64,000 nucleotides of DNA, taken from NCBI GenBank assembly GCA_963695135.1, contig CAVOGA010000005.1, forward strand, positions 62,001-126,000. The letters are read 5' to 3'. The notes below the pieces were generated by a model. The model saw only the letters and a list, made by a program, of their open reading frames with translations, was not told the DNA's origin and did not search any database. The DNA comes from Marinihelvus sp963695135. GTDB lineage: Bacteria > Pseudomonadota > Gammaproteobacteria > Xanthomonadales > SZUA-36. Positions 43,968 to 53,567 of the stretch are shown here, piece by piece. The position numbers and the translations under genes were made by a program. How positions within the stretch are numbered: position 1 is the stretch's first letter; the number at the start of each line of letters is the position of its first letter.

Positions 43968-44780
43968 TTGGCGACTTACCTGATCGGCGACATCCAGGGC
44001 TGTCTTGACCCGCTGGAACGCCTTCTTGAAACCATAGCGTTTGACCCGGCAGAGGATTTCCTCTGGCCTTGCGGTGACCTGGTCAACCGTGGCGGCCAGT
44101 CGCTGGGTGTTTTGCGCCTGCTCTACAGCATTGCACCGCGGGTACACACGGTGCTGGGTAACCACGACCTGCACCTGCTCTCGGAGGACATCCGTCACCC
44201 CCAGGGCCACAGTCGCAATCCGGAGTTTGAGGCGATTCTGCATGCGCCGGACCGGCCGGAACTCATGCGGTGGCTCAGCGCTTTTCCGCTGGCCGCCTGG
44301 TCCGAAGAGCACCAGTTGCTGCGCGTGCATGCCGGCGTTGTGCCTTCCTGGGACCGCGACACCACCCTGGCCTATGCCGCTGAAATCGCCACCATCATGG
44401 CCTCGAAAGAGCGCAAGAAGTTCCTCAGCAAAATGTACGGCAACCGGCCCCGGCGCTGGCGCAGCGACCTGGGCGGCTGGCGGCGCCTGCGCCTGATCAC
44501 CAATGTCCTGTGCCGCATCCGCTACTGCGACCCGGAAGACCGGATCCACCTGGGCACCGTGCGACCCTCGGGAAAAAAGATGCAGCAATTCAAGCCCTGG
44601 TTTAAACACCAGCACCGCGCGACCCGTGATGTCCGCATCGCCTTTGGTCACTGGGCGGCGCTCGGCCTGCGCATCCGCAAACGCTACATTGCCATGGATT
44701 CAGGCTGTGTCTGGGGCGGTGAGCTGAGCGCCTACCGGCTGGAGGATGGCCGGTTGTTCCAGGTGCCCGGGCACCATTGA
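43968..44780 (+). CDS. apaH: Symmetrical diadenosine tetraphosphatase
   Basis: 270 residues. I place the start at TTG 43968 because it yields MATYLIGDIQGC, the family N-terminus, 22 bases after apaG. Metallophosphatase motifs are present: GDIQGC near residue 7 (the Gln variant common in ApaH), CGDLVNRGG near 35, LGNHDLHLL near 63 and RVHAGVVPSWD near 120. It cleaves Ap4A to two ADP and so affects stress alarmone and RNA-cap levels. The chain is complete. Confidence 0.95.
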   Translation: MATYLIGDIQGCLDPLERLLETIAFDPAEDFLWPCGDLVNRGGQSLGVLRLLYSIAPRVHTVLGNHDLHLLSEDIRHPQGHSRNPEFEAILHAPDRPELMRWLSAFPLAAWSEEHQLLRVHAGVVPSWDRDTTLAYAAEIATIMASKERKKFLSKMYGNRPRRWRSDLGGWRRLRLITNVLCRIRYCDPEDRIHLGTVRPSGKKMQQFKPWFKHQHRATRDVRIAFGHWAALGLRIRKRYIAMDSGCVWGGELSAYRLEDGRLFQVPGHH

Positions 44781-44804
44781 TCCGGGAGCACGCCTGACTT
44801 CAGC

Positions 44805-45299
44805 TCAGGCGCGTCGCTGCCATTCGGCAATCTCGAAAGCCAGCTCATTGTCCGGGCCGGCCGGCACCTGCTCGCTCGAGACCAGCATCCATTCCGTCGG
44901 ATCCCAGGCGGGAAACCAGGTGTCGCATTCAGGCTCAAGGTCAATCGTTGTGATCACCATGCGTGACGCCAGCGGCAGCGCCTGGCGGTACAGCTCGCCG
45001 CCGCCGATCACCATCAGCTCCATGTCCTCGGCCAGCTCAATGGCCTCGACCAGGGAACTGGCCCGGTCGCAGCCCTCCGCCACGTAGCGCTCGTTACGCG
45101 TGATCACGATGTTTTGCCGTCCGGGCAGCGGGCGGCCGATCGATTCGAAGGTTTTGCGACCCATGAGCACGGGTTTGCCCAGCGTGGTTTTCTTGAAATG
45201 GCGCAGTTCCGCCGGCAGGTGCCAGGGCATCCCGCCCTGCCAGCCGATGCCGCCGTTCCTGGCCATGGCCACCACCAGTGTCAGGGTTTTATTGGCCAT
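44805..45299 (-). CDS. folA: Dihydrofolate reductase
   Basis: 164 residues. Active-site pieces: VAMARNGGIGWQGGMPWHLP with the substrate-contacting Trp, AELRHFKKTTLGKPVLMGRKTFESIGRPLPGR (as LMGRKTFESIG and RPLPGRQN) and GGGELYRQAL for NADPH. It reduces dihydrofolate to tetrahydrofolate. It lies 6 bases after thyA on the same strand, so the thymidylate cycle is encoded in one transcript. It is convergent with apaH. Confidence 0.96.
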   Translation of the reverse strand: MANKTLTLVVAMARNGGIGWQGGMPWHLPAELRHFKKTTLGKPVLMGRKTFESIGRPLPGRQNIVITRNERYVAEGCDRASSLVEAIELAEDMELMVIGGGELYRQALPLASRMVITTIDLEPECDTWFPAWDPTEWMLVSSEQVPAGPDNELAFEIAEWQRRA

Positions 45300-45305
45300 G
45301 CCGTC

Positions 45306-46139
45306 TCAAACCGAAATCGGCGCTTTGATCGGCGGATGGCAGCGGTAGTCAAGCAGCTCGAAATCCTCGAAGCGGAAGTCCCACAGGGATTTCACCTCGG
45401 GGTTGAGCCGCATCACCGGGGGCTCATAGGGCTCGCGGGACAGCTGCGTACGCACCTGCTCCATGTGGTTGTTGTAGATATGCGCATCGCCGAGCGTGTG
45501 CACGAAGTCGCCGGGCTTCAGGTCCAGCACCTGGGCGATCATCAGGGTCAGCAGCGCGTAGGAAGCAATGTTGAAGGGGACGCCGAGAAACACGTCCGCA
45601 CTGCGCTGGTACAGCTGGCAACTCAGGCGGCCGTCGGCCACGTAGAACTGGAACAGCGTATGGCATGGCGGCAAGGCCTGGCGACCGGCGGTCGCGTTGT
45701 CCCTGGGCGCCATTGACTCGTCCGGGAGTACCGCCGGATTCCAGGCGGAGACGATGTGGCGCCGGGAGTCCGGGTGCTCACGCAGCCGCTCCAGCGCCTC
45801 GGACAACTGGTCTATCTGCCCCCCGTCCGGCGTTGGCCAGCTGCGCCACTGGGCGCCGTACACCGGGCCCAGGTCACCCTGGTCATCGGCCCACTCATCC
45901 CAGATCGTTACCCCGTGCTCCTTGAGGTAGGCAATGTTGGTATCACCGCGAAGGAACCAGAGCAGCTCGTGAATGATGGACCGCAGATGCATCTGCTTGG
46001 TGGTCAGCAGCGGAAAGCGATGCGCCAGGGGAAAGCGCATCTGGTAGCCGAACACGCTGCGCGTGCCGGTGCCGGTGCGGTCGGACTTGTCGGTACCCTC
46101 GTCAAGAATGTGCTGCAGCAGGTTCAGGTAGGTTTGCAT
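45306..46139 (-). CDS. thyA: Thymidylate synthase
   Basis: 277 residues. The catalytic Cys sits in LPPCHTLFQFYV, with folate and dUMP motifs QLYQRSADVFLGVPFN, HTLGDAHIYNNH and the N-terminal LTTKQMHLRSIIHELLWFL. It makes dTMP from dUMP while oxidising methylene-THF to dihydrofolate, which folA then reduces. ATG 46139 shares one base with the stop of lgt (TGATG), so the three genes are probably one operon. Confidence 0.97.
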   Translation of the reverse strand: MQTYLNLLQHILDEGTDKSDRTGTGTRSVFGYQMRFPLAHRFPLLTTKQMHLRSIIHELLWFLRGDTNIAYLKEHGVTIWDEWADDQGDLGPVYGAQWRSWPTPDGGQIDQLSEALERLREHPDSRRHIVSAWNPAVLPDESMAPRDNATAGRQALPPCHTLFQFYVADGRLSCQLYQRSADVFLGVPFNIASYALLTLMIAQVLDLKPGDFVHTLGDAHIYNNHMEQVRTQLSREPYEPPVMRLNPEVKSLWDFRFEDFELLDYRCHPPIKAPISV

Positions 46140-47011
46140 CAGTTGGACTCCGGGGCGGTCGGCATCTTCTTGCGGCGGTAGGCAAAGGCCATGAGCACGG
46201 CGCCGGCCACCACCATTGGCAGGGACAGTAACATGCCCATGGTCAGCCAGCCGCCGGCAAGGTAACCGATATGGGCATCCGGCTCGCGGAAAAACTCGGC
46301 CATGAACCGGAACACGCCGTAGCCGATCAGGAACAGGCCGGATACCGCGCCCAGCGGTCGCGGGCGGGCGGAAAAAATCATGAGTATCGTGAACAGGGCC
46401 AGGCCCTCCAGGCAGGCCTGGTAAAGCTGGCTGGGGTGGCGTGCGTACCCGTCAAGCAGGCCCGAAGCCCAGGCCTGTTCCAGGCCGTCGCGGGCAATGC
46501 CGGGCGGCAGGGAGCCGGGAAAAATCATGGCCCAGGGCACGTCACTGACCCGGCCCCAGAGCTCTCCGCCGATAAAATTACCGATACGTCCGAAGGCCAG
46601 TCCCAGCGGACCGATCGGCGCCACGAAGTCCGCCGCCTGCCAGAATGACCTGCCGGTGCGGCGGGCAAACCACGCTATGCCACCGATCAGGCCCAGCAGT
46701 CCGCCATGAAAGGACATCCCGCCGTCCCAGATCCTGAACAGGAACAGCGGATCGGCCAGCAGGCCATCAAGGGAGTAGAACAGCACGTAGCCAAGGCGTC
46801 CGCCGATGATCACGCCCAGCATGCCGTAGAACAGAAAGTCACCAACGGCCTCGGGCGTCCACCCCATCCAGGGCCGGCGCTCCGCCAGCTTTGCGGCAAT
46901 CAGCCAGAAGCTGACAAAGGCCAGCAAATAGGCGATGCCGTACCAGTGCACCTGCAGCGGCCCGAGGTCGAGCGCCACCGGGTCAAACTGCACCAGGAAG
47001 GGACGCTCCAT
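46139..47011 (-). CDS. lgt: Prolipoprotein diacylglyceryl transferase
   Basis: 290 residues from ATG 47011; an upstream ATG at 47047 would add 12 residues that do not match the family. Hydrophobic helices alternate with the signature RIGNFIGGELWGR (Gly where many members have Asn), GGMSFHGGLLG and RHPSQLYQACLEG. Lgt moves diacylglycerol to the lipobox Cys of prolipoproteins, such as the aminopeptidase lipoprotein at 37.0-38.1 kb. Order lgt-thyA is shared with E. coli. Confidence 0.95.
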   Translation of the reverse strand: MERPFLVQFDPVALDLGPLQVHWYGIAYLLAFVSFWLIAAKLAERRPWMGWTPEAVGDFLFYGMLGVIIGGRLGYVLFYSLDGLLADPLFLFRIWDGGMSFHGGLLGLIGGIAWFARRTGRSFWQAADFVAPIGPLGLAFGRIGNFIGGELWGRVSDVPWAMIFPGSLPPGIARDGLEQAWASGLLDGYARHPSQLYQACLEGLALFTILMIFSARPRPLGAVSGLFLIGYGVFRFMAEFFREPDAHIGYLAGGWLTMGMLLSLPMVVAGAVLMAFAYRRKKMPTAPESN

Positions 47012-47281
47012 CAGCGTCTCCAGGGGGCGTGGCGCAGACCGAGCCACTGCTCAGGGGTTCTTTGCTGCATGGCAATCAATCGGCGGCGGAAGAGGTTAGC
47101 GAACAAGCGTCCGGCAGAATAGGACACTCACCCGGACTCCGCAAGCGGTCAGCCCGGGAGCCGGCGTGGTTGACATGCCGCTGTCTCATGGCGCGGTCCG
47201 ATGGGTTAAACTCGGCGTCATTCTGTCCCGGCAAGCGGGTCTGTGCGCCGCTTGACCGCCCATTCGTTCGTGGAGTGAGCC

Positions 47282-49114
47282 TTGGCTGAACTCGCGTTTC
47301 CCAATATCCATGCGCTGGCGGTGATGGTTCTCATCGTCGTGGCCCTGGTGCTGTTTTCCCGGGAGCGTATTCCCCTGGAGACCACCAGCCTGGTCGTGCT
47401 GGTCCTGCTCACCGTGGGCTTCACGCTGTTTCCTTACGAGGCGGACGGCGAGACCCTGGCCGCCAGCGATTTTTTCCTGGGATTCGGTAACCGGGCGCTG
47501 ATCGCCGTCTGCGCCCTGATGATTGTCGGGCACGGGCTCGTATCGACCGGGGCGCTGGAGCCCGTTGGCCGCTTCCTGGCGCGCGTGTGGCAATGGGGAC
47601 CGGTGGTGTGCATGCTGCTGACCCTGCTGATCACGGCAGCCCTCAGCGCGTTTATCAATAACACGCCGATCGTGGTCATGATGCTGCCGATCCTGGTTGG
47701 TGTGGCCCTGCGAACCGGCTCCTCGCCCGCGGCCACGCTGATCCCCATGGGCTTCGCCAGTATTCTCGGCGGTATGGCCACGACCATCGGCACCTCGACC
47801 AACCTGCTGGTGGTGAACGTGGCGGCGGACCTGGGCATGGACCCTTTCAACATGTTCGATTTCGTCGGGCCGGTCCTGGTGGGCGGCACCTTTGCGATCC
47901 TGTACCTGTGGCTGATCGTCCCGCGCCTGCTTCCACACCGGGAAATGCCCATTTCACGGGGCATCTCGCGCATCTACACCGCGCAGGTCCGCCTGGACGA
48001 GAGCAGCCCGGTGATCGGCAAGACCCTCGCCGAGGCGATCACGCGCAGCGGCGACAAAATGAAGGTCGAGACCATCGAGCGCGGCCACGGCGTGTTCATC
48101 ACGCCACTGCCGGACGTCAAGCTGCGCAACGGGGACCGCATCACGACGAGTGACACCCAGGGTAACCTGCGCGAACTCGCGCGCCTGCTCGGCGGCACCC
48201 TGTTCAGCGGCGACCAGGAGGTCGACGCGGATCACCCGCTGCGCGCCGGCGGCGCCCTGATCGCCGAACTGGCCATCACGCCCGCCTCGCGCCTCAAGGG
48301 GCTGGCCATCGGCAAGGCCCACCTGCTGTCGCGTTATGGCGTGCGACTGCTGGCCTTCAACCGCTTCGATGAAGTGGGAACCCGCGAGACCAGCGGCGTG
48401 GAAGAGGTGTTGTTGCGGGCCGGGGATGTGCTGCTGGTGCAGGCCACGCCGGACCGGCTCAACGAGTTGAAAAGCGGTAACGATTTCCTGGTGCTGGATG
48501 GCAGCGTGAATATTCCGCATACGCGCAAGGCGCCGATCGCGCTGGCCACGATCATCGCCGTGGTGGCCCTCGCAGCGGCCAAGATCATGCCCATCGAGAT
48601 CAGTGCGCTGCTGGGTTGCTTCGTGCTGCTGGTGACCGGCTGCCTGAACTGGAAGTCCGCCATGAGCGCGCTCAGCACCCAGGTCATCTTCATCATCGTG
48701 TCCTCGCTGGCCATGGGTACGGCGCTGCTGAAGACCGGCGGCGCAGACTTCCTGGCCAACCTGTTTGTTTACATCACCTTTGGCGCGCCGGCAGCGGTTG
48801 TGCTCATGGGCCTGATGCTCATGATGGGAATTCTGACCAACGTGGTGTCCAACAACGCGGCGGCGGTCATCGGCACGCCGATCGCGATCGGGATTGCCCA
48901 GCGCCTGGGCCTGCCGCTGGAGCCCTTCGTGCTGGCGGTGCTGTTCGGCGCCAACCTGAGCTTCGTGACGCCAATGGCCTACCAGACCAACCTGCTGATC
49001 ATGAACGCTGCGGGCTACAAGTTTGGTGACTTCGTCAAGGTCGGCCTGCCCCTGGCGCTGATGCTCTGGGTGACGCTGAGCCTGGTGCTGATCTGGGCCT
49101 ACGGACTCTGGTGA
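47282..49114 (+). CDS. SLC13-type permease with two RCK_C/TrkA-C regulatory domains
   Basis: 610 residues from TTG 47282 (GTGGAGTG ribosome site). A first membrane block (ALAVMVLIVVALVLFSRERIPL, ALSAFINNTPIVVMMLPILV, MGFASILGGMATTIGTSTNLLVV) is followed by two soluble TrkA-C-like domains at about 215-300 and 310-395 (SPVIGKTLAEAITRSG, SRLKGLAIGKAHLLSRYG) and a second membrane block with a repeat of the Asn-Thr-Pro motif (LTNVVSNNAAAVIGTPIA). This layout belongs to divalent anion:Na+ symporters of the SLC13/ArsB group. The substrate may be sulfate, dicarboxylates or other anions; the TrkA-C domains suggest ligand gating. Confidence 0.9.
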   Translation: MAELAFPNIHALAVMVLIVVALVLFSRERIPLETTSLVVLVLLTVGFTLFPYEADGETLAASDFFLGFGNRALIAVCALMIVGHGLVSTGALEPVGRFLARVWQWGPVVCMLLTLLITAALSAFINNTPIVVMMLPILVGVALRTGSSPAATLIPMGFASILGGMATTIGTSTNLLVVNVAADLGMDPFNMFDFVGPVLVGGTFAILYLWLIVPRLLPHREMPISRGISRIYTAQVRLDESSPVIGKTLAEAITRSGDKMKVETIERGHGVFITPLPDVKLRNGDRITTSDTQGNLRELARLLGGTLFSGDQEVDADHPLRAGGALIAELAITPASRLKGLAIGKAHLLSRYGVRLLAFNRFDEVGTRETSGVEEVLLRAGDVLLVQATPDRLNELKSGNDFLVLDGSVNIPHTRKAPIALATIIAVVALAAAKIMPIEISALLGCFVLLVTGCLNWKSAMSALSTQVIFIIVSSLAMGTALLKTGGADFLANLFVYITFGAPAAVVLMGLMLMMGILTNVVSNNAAAVIGTPIAIGIAQRLGLPLEPFVLAVLFGANLSFVTPMAYQTNLLIMNAAGYKFGDFVKVGLPLALMLWVTLSLVLIWAYGLW

Positions 49115-49245
49115 CAGGAGGCCCCGGCGGACCGGCCGGGATAAATCGGGGATGTGCAATACCCGGTCACGCGGTTATATTAAAAGCCTCGGACCAGTCC
49201 GGTCCGGTCAGGAAACCCGGAACCTCATTTGACCAGCGACACACT

Positions 49246-50089
49246 GTGAGCCTCAGCACCCAGCCCAACAATCCAAACGAAGCGCCGCATCGGGATGCGG
49301 GCAACTGGCCCCTGCTCGGCCCGGATGACCCGCCGCCCTTCGAGGTGGTCAATCCGTCCGGCAGCGCGCCGTTTCTGCTGGTCTGCGACCACGCCAGCCG
49401 GCAGATTCCCCCGCGCCTGAACAAGCTGGGCCTGGCTGACTGGGTGCTTGAGCGGCACGTGGCCTGCGACATCGGCGCCAAGGCGCTGACCCTGGCCCTG
49501 AGCAAGCGCTTTGACGCGGTCGCCGTGCTCGCCGGTTACTCGCGCCTGGTCGTGGACCTGAACCGCCAGCTGCACGACCCTTCCGCCTTTATCAAGGTCA
49601 GTGACGGCATCGCCATACCCGGCAACATCGAACTGGATGAAGCGGAGCGCCAGGCCCGCATCGAAACCTTCTTTGATCCCTACCATGCGGCCGTCAGCGA
49701 CGCGCTGGATGGCCTGGCCGCGCGCGGGCCATGTCCCGGCAGTGGTATCGATTCACACCTGCACCCCGGTATTTAACCGCGTCGTTCGGCGCTGGCATAT
49801 CGGCATCATGTGGGACGTCGACTCGCGCATCGCCAGGCCCTTGCTCGCGAACCTGGAGCAGGTTCCGGACCTGTGCGTGGGCGATAACGAACCGTATTCC
49901 GGCGCGCATCCGAATGACTTCACCATTGACTATCACGCGGAAAGCAATGGCCTGCCCTGCGTTGGCATCGAAGTCCGCCAGGACCTGGTGGACAGTGCTG
50001 AAGGGGCTGAGCGCTGGGCGGGCATCCTGGGCGACGGCCTTGCGCCGATTCTCGCGGAGCCGGGGCTGTACGCCCGGCGCCGTGACTGA
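49246..50089 (+). CDS. N-formylglutamate amidohydrolase family protein (one apparent frameshift)
   Basis: About 280 residues from GTG 49246. Conserved blocks are FEVVNPSGSAPFLLVCDHASRQIP (with VCDHAS as the metal site), GYSRLVVDLNRQLHDPSAF and, after a frame change near 49735, VPAVVSIHTCTPVFN and DYHAESNGLPCVGIEVRQDLV. These are the FGase family markers. The C-terminal WAGILGDGLAPIL is normal. FGases hydrolyse N-formylglutamate at the end of histidine degradation, but no hut genes lie nearby and relatives cleave other N-acyl amino acids. Confidence 0.82.
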
Positions 50090-50287
50090 ACCGCCCGGAC
50101 CGTGCTGTGCTGTGCTAACTTTTGTTTAACACCCTTGGTGTCAGAATACCGGACGGCAAGCTGGCAGGACGCCGGCCGGATGAGACCAGTACCCCGCCAA
50201 GAGGGTTCTCTCGCTGCCAAAACAGGGCTACCGTATTGGGTAAGTGAACGCCGCCAGTCGAAGAACCGGCGTCGGAAACAGTCATGT

Positions 50288-50316
50288 TTGACGGTTTTCC
50301 AGCTTGGAGCTAGAGT
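50288..50316 (+). promoter_or_regulatory. Putative sigma-70 promoter of the TonB2-type operon
   Basis: TTGACG at 50288-50293 and TAGAGT at 50311-50316 with an exact 17-base spacer, 59 bases before the first ATG. The -35 box matches 5 of 6. The 286-base gap after the FGase gene contains no other gene. I see no clear Fur box, so iron control cannot be claimed. Confidence 0.55.
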
Positions 50317-50375
50317 GTTCGCTCCGTGGGCACCCCCATAACGTACCGATAACCAATTCCAAACCGAGACCTGAA

Positions 50376-51170
50376 ATGATGAAAGTGCGAATGCAACGAG
50401 CCCTGGCGGGCGTCGCCACCCTTGCGGTGGTCGCCTCTGTCGGGCTGGCTGGAGCGGCCAGCGCCGCCACCATCAAGGAAATCACCGACGCTGGTGAAGC
50501 ACGTGCCGCCGCGGCGCGCGCCGACCAGACCCGCATCAACCAGGTTGCCGACCAGATCGAGCAACTCGTGATTGACTTCCAGACAGAAGCCAAAGTCGTT
50601 GATGGCCTGAAGGTCTACAACAGCCTGCTCCAGCGACAGGTGGACAACCAGGAGGCGGAAATGGACGCCCTGGCCGAGTCTGTCACCAACGTGGAACTCA
50701 TCCAGCGCCAGATCGTGCCGTTGATGACCCGCATGATCGATTCACTGGAAGCCTTCGTGGAGCTGGACACACCGTTCCTCCTGGAAGAGCGCACCGATCG
50801 CATCGTGCGTCTGCGTAACATGATGGACCGCTCTGACGTAACCCCGGCCGAAAAGCTGCGGCAGATTCTCGAGGCTTACTCGATCGAAAACGACTACGGT
50901 CGCACCATCGAGGCCTACAAGGGCACCCTGGAAATTGACGGGCGTGCGCTGGAAGTTGACTTCCTGCGTATCGGACGCGTCTCGCTGACCTACCAGTCTG
51001 TCGGTGGCAATAACACCGGCGCCTGGGACAGTGAACTTGGTGACTGGGTAACCCTGCCCCCGGCAGTCTACAAAACGCAGATTGCGGAAGGTCTGAAAAT
51101 CGCCCGCAAGCAAGTGGCGCCGGACCTGATCGTTGCCCCGGTCCACTCCCCGATGGAGGTGAGCCAATGA
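50376..51170 (+). CDS. DUF3450 periplasmic protein
   Basis: 264 residues from ATG 50376; an upstream in-frame ATG at 50304 would lie inside the promoter's transcribed leader and adds no signal-like sequence. A signal peptide (ALAGVATLAVVASVGLAGAASA) is followed by a long coiled coil (residues about 30-110) and a compact C-terminal domain with VDFLRIGRVSLTYQS and LPPAVYKTQIAEGLKIARKQVAPDL (as parts). DUF3450 proteins open the TonB2-type operons of Vibrio and Shewanella and act with TtpC. The ATGA overlap with ttpC implies coupling. Confidence 0.88.
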   Translation: MMKVRMQRALAGVATLAVVASVGLAGAASAATIKEITDAGEARAAAARADQTRINQVADQIEQLVIDFQTEAKVVDGLKVYNSLLQRQVDNQEAEMDALAESVTNVELIQRQIVPLMTRMIDSLEAFVELDTPFLLEERTDRIVRLRNMMDRSDVTPAEKLRQILEAYSIENDYGRTIEAYKGTLEIDGRALEVDFLRIGRVSLTYQSVGGNNTGAWDSELGDWVTLPPAVYKTQIAEGLKIARKQVAPDLIVAPVHSPMEVSQ

Positions 51171-52558
51171 GCCGCTTGAATCGCACCCTGCGCCGTGGCG
51201 CATTGTCCATTGCCGGCCTGGCCTTGACGTTGTCGATGGCCCAGCCGGTGACTGCCGCTGAGCCGGTCAACCTGGACGACCTGCTGAACCAGGTAAGCCA
51301 GGGCCGCGTGAACGACGCGCAGGAAGCCGAGGCCCGGTTGCAGGCGTTCCGTAACGATCGCGCGAACCAGCAGCGGCTGCTGAACGAACTGGCAGCCGAG
51401 AAAGCCCGTGAAGAGCAGCGGTCCATGGCCCTGGAAGCAACCTTTGACCAGAACGACCAGCAACTGGTTGTCCTGGAAGCGGAACTCAACGAGGCCCTGG
51501 GCGACCTGAAGGAACTGTTCGGCGTGCTCCAGCAGGCTGCCGGTGATGGCATCGGCCAGATGAGCAGCTCGATTACCCAGGCCCAGTTCCCGGACCGCCT
51601 CGAATGGATGACCGAGTTCGCGGCCAAGATGGGCCAGACCAACCGCATGGCCTCCCTGTCGGAAATCGAACGCCTGTGGTTCGAGCTGCAGCGCGAGATG
51701 ACGGAAACCGGCAAGGTCGTTTCTTTCCCGACCATGGTGGTGACCTCCGACGGTGAGGAAGTCCAGCGCGAAGTGGTCCGCGTCGGCGCCTTTAACCTCG
51801 TCAGTGACGGCAAGTACCTGGAATTCGTACCGGAAACCGGCCGCGTGGTGGAACTGCAGCGGCAGCCGGCGTCACGCTACACCAAGCGGATCGACGGCCT
51901 GGAAGACGCCACCTCCGGCGTGCACCCGCTCGGCCTGGACCCGACCCGCGGCCAGTTGCTCGGCCTGCTGGTGCAGTCCCCGAGCCTTGGCGAGCGTATC
52001 GCCCAGGGTAAAGAGGTGGGTTACGTGATCATCGTGCTGGGTATCATCGGCGTGCTGATCGCCCTGTGGCGCCTGCTGGTCCTGTCCGGCACCAGCGGCA
52101 AGGTCCGCGCGCAGATCAAGAACCCGGATCAGCCCGGCAACAACCCGCTGGGTCGCGTGTTCAAGGTCTACAAGGACAATGAGGGCGACGACGTGGAGGC
52201 GCTGGAACTGCGCCTGGGCGAAGCCATTCTCCGCGAAACGCCGAAGTTCAACGCCTGGCTGCCGATGCTGAAGATCATCTCGGTGGTCGCACCGCTGCTC
52301 GGTCTGCTGGGTACGGTAACCGGCATGATCGTGACCTTCCAGGCCATCACGCTGTATGGCGCCGGTGATCCGAAACTCATGGCCGGTGGTATCTCCACCG
52401 CGCTGGTGACCACGGTGCTGGGCCTGGTCGTGGCGATCCCGACCGTGTTCCTGCACACGCTGGTGTCCAGCCGCGCGCGGCGCCTGACGCAGATCCTCCA
52501 GGAGGAAGCTGCAGGCATTCTGGCTGAACAGGCCGAACGCAAGCCGAAAAGCGCCTGA
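51167..52558 (+). CDS. ttpC: TtpC-like MotA/TolQ/ExbB-family protein of the TonB2 system
   Basis: 463 residues: signal peptide (IAGLALTLSMAQPVTAA), a periplasmic coiled-coil arm (about 60-130), a second soluble region, one membrane helix near 285 (VGYVIIVLGIIGVLIALWRLLVL) and a C-terminal proton-channel domain with VVAPLLGLLGTVTGMIVTF and TALVTTVLGLVVAIPTVFLHTLV. TtpC is a third inner-membrane partner of ExbB2/ExbD2/TonB2 in Vibrio that the E. coli system lacks. The frame is unbroken. Confidence 0.9.
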   Translation: MSRLNRTLRRGALSIAGLALTLSMAQPVTAAEPVNLDDLLNQVSQGRVNDAQEAEARLQAFRNDRANQQRLLNELAAEKAREEQRSMALEATFDQNDQQLVVLEAELNEALGDLKELFGVLQQAAGDGIGQMSSSITQAQFPDRLEWMTEFAAKMGQTNRMASLSEIERLWFELQREMTETGKVVSFPTMVVTSDGEEVQREVVRVGAFNLVSDGKYLEFVPETGRVVELQRQPASRYTKRIDGLEDATSGVHPLGLDPTRGQLLGLLVQSPSLGERIAQGKEVGYVIIVLGIIGVLIALWRLLVLSGTSGKVRAQIKNPDQPGNNPLGRVFKVYKDNEGDDVEALELRLGEAILRETPKFNAWLPMLKIISVVAPLLGLLGTVTGMIVTFQAITLYGAGDPKLMAGGISTALVTTVLGLVVAIPTVFLHTLVSSRARRLTQILQEEAAGILAEQAERKPKSA

Positions 52559-52567
52559 GGCTGAAGC

Positions 52568-53107
52568 ATGGATACGGTCCTTTACTACCTGCCATTCCTC
52601 GCCACGATCCGGGACTTCATGGAACTGGGCGGGGTCGTGCTCTACGTCATCGGCGGCCTTACCCTGTTTATGTGGGTGCTGATCGTTGAGCGCATGATCT
52701 ACCTGCGCAGCGGCCACCGGAAGATGGTGGCCGCCACGCAGGAAATCTGGGGCCAGCGTACTGACCATGCCTCCTGGAATGCCCACCAGGTCCGCAGCCG
52801 ACTGATCTCCGTGGTCAGCCGGCACCTGGACCGGAATCTGCCGCTGATTCAGACCTGCGTTGCCCTGTGCCCCCTGCTGGGGCTGTTCGGCACCGTGTAT
52901 GGCATGATCACCGTGTTCGAGGTGATGGCCATTTCCGGGTCGGGGAATCCCCGGTCGATGGCAGCGGGCGTTTCCATGGCCACGATACCGACCATGGCCG
53001 GCATGGTGTCCGCCCTGTCGGGCATCGCCATGAGCACCTACCTGACACGCCGCGCTGAGCGGGAACGCGAACTCCTCAGTGACAACCTGGTCATAAGACA
53101 CAGCTAA
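52568..53107 (+). CDS. exbB: ExbB-like biopolymer transport protein
   Basis: 179 residues with three membrane helices: GVVLYVIGGLTLFMWVLIVERMIYL, LIQTCVALCPLLGLFGTVYGMITVF and TIPTMAGMVSALSGIAMSTYL. The GLFGTVYGM motif is the family core. It forms the pentameric proton channel with ExbD that energises TonB. It is shorter than E. coli ExbB (244), as usual for the ExbB2 branch. Confidence 0.93.
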   Translation: MDTVLYYLPFLATIRDFMELGGVVLYVIGGLTLFMWVLIVERMIYLRSGHRKMVAATQEIWGQRTDHASWNAHQVRSRLISVVSRHLDRNLPLIQTCVALCPLLGLFGTVYGMITVFEVMAISGSGNPRSMAAGVSMATIPTMAGMVSALSGIAMSTYLTRRAERERELLSDNLVIRHS

Positions 53108-53150
53108 GACCCGCCGCCCCGCGCGGGGCGGCCGGTCGGAGAAACCGCCA

Positions 53151-53558
53151 ATGAAGCAGTTTTACCAGCAAGCCCAGCAGGAAGAAGAGTCCGAGATCAA
53201 CATCACGCCCATGCTGGACGTGGTCTTCATCATGCTGATCTTCTTTATCGTCACCGCCACCTTCATCAAGGAGGCCGGCATTGACGTCAACCGGCCGGAT
53301 GCGGCAACCGCAACCAAGCAGGAAAAAGCCAATATCCTGATCGCCATCGGTCCGAACAACGACATCTGGATCGACCGCCGCCAGGTCGATATCCGCTCGG
53401 TGCGTCCGAACATCGAACGGCTGCACGCCGAGAACCCGCAGGGTTCGGTGGTGATCCAGGCGGACAAGGAATCCAAGACCGATACCCTGATCCAGGTGAT
53501 GGACGCCTCGCGCCAGGCCGGCGTGTACAACGTCGCTATCGCGGCGCAGGACGACTAG
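53151..53558 (+). CDS. exbD: ExbD-like biopolymer transport protein
   Basis: 135 residues. The single N-terminal helix ITPMLDVVFIMLIFFIVTATF carries the essential Asp of LDVVF, the proton-binding residue. A periplasmic beta domain with VVIQADKESKTDTLIQVMDASRQAG follows. Its upstream 43-base gap contains a good ribosome site (GGTCGGAGAAACC). Confidence 0.94.
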   Translation: MKQFYQQAQQEEESEINITPMLDVVFIMLIFFIVTATFIKEAGIDVNRPDAATATKQEKANILIAIGPNNDIWIDRRQVDIRSVRPNIERLHAENPQGSVVIQADKESKTDTLIQVMDASRQAGVYNVAIAAQDD

Positions 53559-53567
53559 GGCAGCAGC

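Noticed and set aside
47170..47210. TTGACA at 47170 as a -35 box for the SLC13 gene
   Set aside because: No acceptable -10 box lies 16-18 bases downstream; GTTAAA is about 29 bases away.
51872..53101. A 409-codon open frame on the reverse strand
   Set aside because: It runs opposite ttpC and exbB and is His/Gln-rich without any motif.
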